The notes below the pieces were generated by a model. That model was not told where the DNA came from and ran no database searches. It was given only the letters and a program-made list of their open reading frames with translations. This document shows, piece after piece, positions 61,252 to 64,000 of a stretch of 64,000 bases of DNA. Source of the DNA: an uncultured Bacteroidia bacterium (GTDB lineage Bacteria > Bacteroidota > Bacteroidia > Bacteroidales > UBA932); contig CADBAY010000003.1 in the NCBI GenBank assembly GCA_902792815.1, positions 93,411 through 157,410 on the forward strand, written 5' to 3'. The position numbers were made by a program, and so were the translations under genes. The stretch's first letter is position 1. The number at the start of each line of letters is the position of its first letter.

Positions 61252-62126
61252 TTGCCACCGGCTTTTTTGACGGTCTCCATCCGGGGCACCGTCTGGTAAT
61301 AGATACTCTGCTCTCCGAGGCTCAAAAGCGTGGGGAGCAGAGTATAGTCATTACCTTCTGGCCGCATCCGCGCGCCGTGCTCCAGAGCGGAGCGGATTCG
61401 CTGCGGTATCTCTCTTCCCGTTCCCAGAGGGACAGTATGCTGCGTTCGCTCGGGGTGGACGAGGTGCAGACCGTTGCCTTTACCCGTGAGTTTGCGTCGC
61501 GCTCGGCGGAAGAGTATCTTAAGATGCTCTGCCGTGACTATCAGTGCTCCTGCCTGGTGCTGGGCTACGATACCCGCTTCGGCGCGGAGCAGGCGGGGCC
61601 TTCGGAAATCGGGGCCCTGTGTAGCCGTATGGGCATTGACTACGTGGTGACGCCTCCTTTCGAAGTGGACGGACATCCGGTTTCTTCGTCCCGTATCAGG
61701 GCAGCCCTGGGTTTCGGGGACGTGGGTCTTGCGTTCAGGCTGCTCGGAAGGCCTTACAGGCTTCACGGGGTAGTGGTCAGCGGCAACAGGCTCGGGCGGC
61801 ATCTGGGTTTCCCTACGGCCAATATGAAGCTTTATGAGCCGTTGATGCTCATACCTTTAGGGGGAGTGTACCGCACCAGGGTGTTTGTGCTGGACAAGTG
61901 GTACGACGGCATGACCAATATCGGCACCCGTCCCACAGTGTCGGAGCGTGACGCCCTTACCATCGAGACATATATCTTCGACTTCGACGAAATGATATAT
62001 GGGCTTGATATAACCATCGATTTTGTGGCCCGTATCCGCGACGAGCGTAAGTTCGGCTCCCTTGGCGAGTTGCAGCAGCAGCTCAGGGATGACGCCGCCG
62101 TGGTGTGCCGCGCCGTTAGGCATTAG
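61242..62126 (+). CDS. ribF: Bifunctional riboflavin kinase / FAD synthetase
   Basis: Converts riboflavin to FMN and FAD. The 294-residue product has the nucleotidyltransferase HxGH motif GFFDGLHPGH (about 7-16), VLGYDTRFGAEQAG, VSSSRIRAAL, then the kinase domain with VVSGNRLGRHLGFPTANM and GVYRTRV. The start ATG overlaps the end of glgP, so ribF depends on that transcript. No unusual gaps. Confidence 0.94.
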   Translation: MAVIATGFFDGLHPGHRLVIDTLLSEAQKRGEQSIVITFWPHPRAVLQSGADSLRYLSSRSQRDSMLRSLGVDEVQTVAFTREFASRSAEEYLKMLCRDYQCSCLVLGYDTRFGAEQAGPSEIGALCSRMGIDYVVTPPFEVDGHPVSSSRIRAALGFGDVGLAFRLLGRPYRLHGVVVSGNRLGRHLGFPTANMKLYEPLMLIPLGGVYRTRVFVLDKWYDGMTNIGTRPTVSERDALTIETYIFDFDEMIYGLDITIDFVARIRDERKFGSLGELQQQLRDDAAVVCRAVRH

Positions 62127-62500
62127 TCTTCTGGGCGGCGGGCTCTCCGGCTGCCGTTTGTTGCGGTTTATTGTCAGCGGCGGGCATAGGCCTCTGCGGT
62201 TTCGTCTGCCGCAGTTTCTGTCACCGGCGGGCTGCCTCTCCACCCTCGTCAGTGTCTGTCAGCGGCGGGCTGCCTCTCCACCCTCGTCAGTGTCTGTCAG
62301 CGGCGGGCTGCCTCTCCGCCCTCGGGCCTTCGGCCCTCGCCCTCCCACCGCTACGCGGCGGGCCCCTCCCTCTACAAGCGAGGGTGCTTACGGCTCCGAA
62401 ACAGTCCCGCCGCCTCCAGACCCAGCGTCCTCCTGCCCACGGCCCCGGCCTACTGGCGAGCCTGGCGGCGACGGACGGTGGTCTGAAGGGAGAAAATGAT
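62127..62500. other. GC-rich non-coding stretch with tandem repeat
   Basis: 374 bp between ribF and the SDR promoter. It is strongly GC-rich and carries the 38-bp tandem array; an open frame exists but has Pro/Arg-rich low-complexity composition. No credible gene or tRNA is visible. Confidence 0.6.
62217..62324. repeat. Tandem repeat, 38-bp period, about 2.8 copies
   Basis: Units begin at 62221, 62259 and 62297 (TCACCGGCGGGC, TCAGCGGCGGGC, TCAGCGGCGGGC); the third is cut short. The first two differ by a single base and the period is not a multiple of three. Confidence 0.85.
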
Positions 62501-62508
62501 TATCTTTG
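62501..62508 (+). promoter_or_regulatory. -7 box of the SDR gene
   Basis: TATCTTTG, an exact TAnnTTTG match six nt before the ATG at 62515. Confidence 0.6.
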
Positions 62509-62514
62509 TGGTGT

Positions 62515-63378
62515 ATGAGGGAATCTTTAAAAGACATGACGGCTCTTGTGACGGGAGGGAGCTCTGGAATGGGTCTGGAGTTTTCCCGGCAGCTGGTCGC
62601 GAAAGGGTGCCGGGTGATTATTGTCAGCAACCGGGAGGAAGAACTCCGGGAGGCTGTCCGCTCGCTTAACTCTTTGACTAACAACAGCCAATCATCGCCC
62701 GGAGTCGCCGATGATAAAGAAGCTGCCGGTGATAAAAGTGCAATAGATTCCAGGAGTATGGCAGAGGGGCTTTATATGGATCTTGCTCAAGAAGATTGCG
62801 CCCGAAGGCTGCTCGATTGGTGCGACGGCAGGGGGCTGCAAATCGACATTCTCATCAACAACGCCGGAATGTTTTTTATGCAGTACCTCAGCGAGGAAAT
62901 CCTACCAAAAGCGCGGGCTATGGTCAAGCTGCACGTGCAGACTGTGACAGAACTTTGCATACTCTTCGGATCACGAATGAAAGAGCGGCGCAAAGGCTTC
63001 ATCCTCAACATGTCGTCAATGACTGCCGCGATTCCAGCGCCAGGTATTGCAATATATTCTGCATCAAAGGCTTACATCAAGTCCTTCGGAAAGGGGTTCG
63101 GCTATGAAATGCGGCCATTCGGGGTAAAGGTGACTACCGTTTGCCCTGCCGCCGTTGACACCGGTCTGTACAATCTTGGCGGCAAAACACGCAAAACCGG
63201 CCGCCGTCTAGGCCTCATCCAAACTCCCGAGGCTTTGGTAAGAAGGTCTCTGAAAGCGATGGTCAACGGGCGCCGCAACATCAGCCCGGGATTAATGAAC
63301 GTTATACTGCCCCCGCTAATCGCCCTGCTCCCCAACCGCCTCATCGACACTCTGGGACTGAAGTGGATGCCGCACTGA
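62515..63378 (+). CDS. Short-chain dehydrogenase/reductase
   Basis: A 287-residue NAD(P)-dependent oxidoreductase. TGGSSGMG (cofactor loop, about 14-21), NNAGM, and the catalytic Tyr-x3-Lys YSASKAY preceded by a Ser in NMSSMTAA. Between residues about 50 and 85 there is a longer polar insert (SLTNNSQSSPGVADDKEAAG) than in most SDRs. Substrate unknown; it resembles the ketoacyl or sterol-type 'classical' SDRs. Start at ATG 62515. Confidence 0.88.
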   Translation: MRESLKDMTALVTGGSSGMGLEFSRQLVAKGCRVIIVSNREEELREAVRSLNSLTNNSQSSPGVADDKEAAGDKSAIDSRSMAEGLYMDLAQEDCARRLLDWCDGRGLQIDILINNAGMFFMQYLSEEILPKARAMVKLHVQTVTELCILFGSRMKERRKGFILNMSSMTAAIPAPGIAIYSASKAYIKSFGKGFGYEMRPFGVKVTTVCPAAVDTGLYNLGGKTRKTGRRLGLIQTPEALVRRSLKAMVNGRRNISPGLMNVILPPLIALLPNRLIDTLGLKWMPH

Positions 63379-63455
63379 TTGTATTCCGGTGCCCCCATAT
63401 CCTGCCTCGGATTGATACTTCACGAAATTTTGCAGCAGATTCCCCTCCAAGTTCT

Positions 63456-63638
63456 TTCAGAGGGAGCGAAGATACCACCTCAAACGCCATTCCGAGGAAG
63501 TGCAGTTCTCCCTTAAACGCCATTTTGGGGAAGCGAAGATCCCCCTCAAACGTCATTTGAAAGGGGCTCGGTTTCCACCTTGAACACCATTCGGAGGGAG
63601 CGTGGTTCTCCCTCAAACGTCATTCAGAGGACGCAAAG
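63456..63638. repeat. Degenerate tandem repeat, 33-34 bp, about 5.5 copies
   Basis: Units follow the pattern (T)C-GAGGGAAGCGAAG-TCCCCCTCAAACG-CAT, starting near 63456, 63490, 63523, 63556, 63590 and 63623. Lengths alternate between 33 and 34, which breaks any single frame. Confidence 0.75.
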
Positions 63639-63800
63639 TTAAGTGGTTGATAAATAGTATTTTAATTGATTCAGGGCGCCTGTTTTAATGACACCCTGAA
63701 ATGCTTAATGTCTTTATTACCAGGCTGTTAGTTTTGCCGACTGGTAAGTCCGCCGCCAGTCAACGACGCTTCCAGCGAAATGTCCCTGACCCACTGGCCG

Positions 63801-63953
63801 ATGGGGACTGAAAAAGGCGAAAACTGTCCCCAACTGCAGGAAAGGTCCGCCCGCGGGACAGAAATCTGCGAAAAATGGCCCGGACAACGGGAAAAAGCCT
63901 CCTGCGGGACAGAAATCGGTAAAAACGGTCCCGGAGGGCAGAGGCTGGCGGGA
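63801..63953. repeat. Degenerate tandem repeat, 51-bp period, 3 copies
   Basis: Units at 63801, 63852 and 63903 share GGGAC-GAAA--GG-GAAAA. The last two are closest (GCGGGACAGAAATC). 51 is a multiple of three and minus-strand translation shows a 17-residue Phe/Pro/Gly-rich repeat. Confidence 0.7.
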
Positions 63954-64000
63954 TGCAGCGGCGGGCGTGTCCACTACCGGGCATGAGCAGGGAGAGGGGC

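Larger units (their letters stand above)
63379..64000. other. Non-coding end of the window with two repeat patches
   Basis: 622 bp without a credible gene. It holds a 33-34-bp array (63456-63638), a 7-bp-stem hairpin TTCAGGG/CCCTGAA at 63670-63700, and a 51-bp array (63801-63953). Minus-strand frames read through the repeats but look like low-complexity translation. Confidence 0.55.

Noticed and set aside
62221-63953. CRISPR-like arrays at the right end of the window
   Set aside because: The 38-, 33- and 51-bp units repeat head to tail with no spacers, and no cas gene is present.

Overview
The window reads as chromosomal DNA of a Bacteroidales bacterium with a fairly high GC content. The evidence is of three kinds. 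The first is family content: GldH, the PG0541 transporter accessory protein, DUF3857 and DUF4783 proteins, a DUF6377-type fragment, RicT/PSP1 beside holB and gldH, and an NtrC-like regulator without a DNA-binding domain. The second is a ribosomal cluster in the order rplM-rpsI-rpsB-tsf. The third is repeated use of the Bacteroidetes promoter TTG-N18-20-TAnnTTTG. I cannot place the family; no rRNA is present. Nothing here looks like a prophage, a conjugative element or a CRISPR array.

Layout. 1-4 kb: a tiny peptide gene, tRNA-Pro, malate dehydrogenase, MTA/SAH nucleosidase, an unknown secreted protein and a phosphopantetheinyl transferase. 4-10.5 kb: an EnvC-like activator with a TPR protein, an ECF sigma factor with a membrane/beta-barrel partner, LolD, a secreted protein and Lgt. 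10.6-16.4 kb: a tripartite RND efflux operon plus its PG0541 accessory gene. 16.4-17.2 kb: a non-coding stretch with several repeat types. 17.2-21.5 kb: a tightly overlapped operon (thioredoxin, LOG-family protein, polyprenyl synthase, holB, ricT, gldH). 21.5-25.3 kb: two DUF3857 proteins, one with a transglutaminase triad and one without. 25.4-28.3 kb: tsf, rpsB, rpsI and rplM. 28.5-31.1 kb: tRNA-Met, a flavoprotein and two lipoproteins. 31-36.5 kb (minus): efp followed by three secreted proteins (nucleoside hydrolase fusion, propeller-like protein, esterase), then ispH and cmk. 36.5-42 kb: an NtrC-like regulator, DUF4783, rlmH and a large NtrY-like kinase. 42.1-43.5 kb: a chimeric pseudogene joining a DUF6377-type gene to a CotH gene. 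43.5-48.2 kb: a GH30 enzyme, engB (yihA), prs, a small membrane protein and der. 48.2-50.5 kb: a REP-associated tyrosine transposase (RAYT) locus with six related palindromes and an AlkZ-related gene. 50.6-58.5 kb: xseA, xseB and a run of glycogen genes (branching enzyme, debranching enzyme, glycosyltransferase, GH57). 58.7-62.1 kb: glucan phosphorylase and ribF. 62.1-64 kb: an SDR gene surrounded by three tandem-repeat patches.

The glycogen genes cover synthesis (GT4 synthase, branching enzyme), remodelling (debranching, GH57) and mobilisation (GT35 phosphorylase). About half of the promoter boxes I could match (12 genes) end only 4-8 nt before the start codon, which predicts near-leaderless mRNAs. 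The observations most worth checking are the RAYT/palindrome locus, the 42.1-43.5 kb deletion chimera, the leaderless-promoter pattern, the output-domain-less NtrC-like regulator paired with an NtrY-like kinase, and a lipoprotein resembling an isolated TonB-receptor plug. All family assignments come from reading motifs without a database search.
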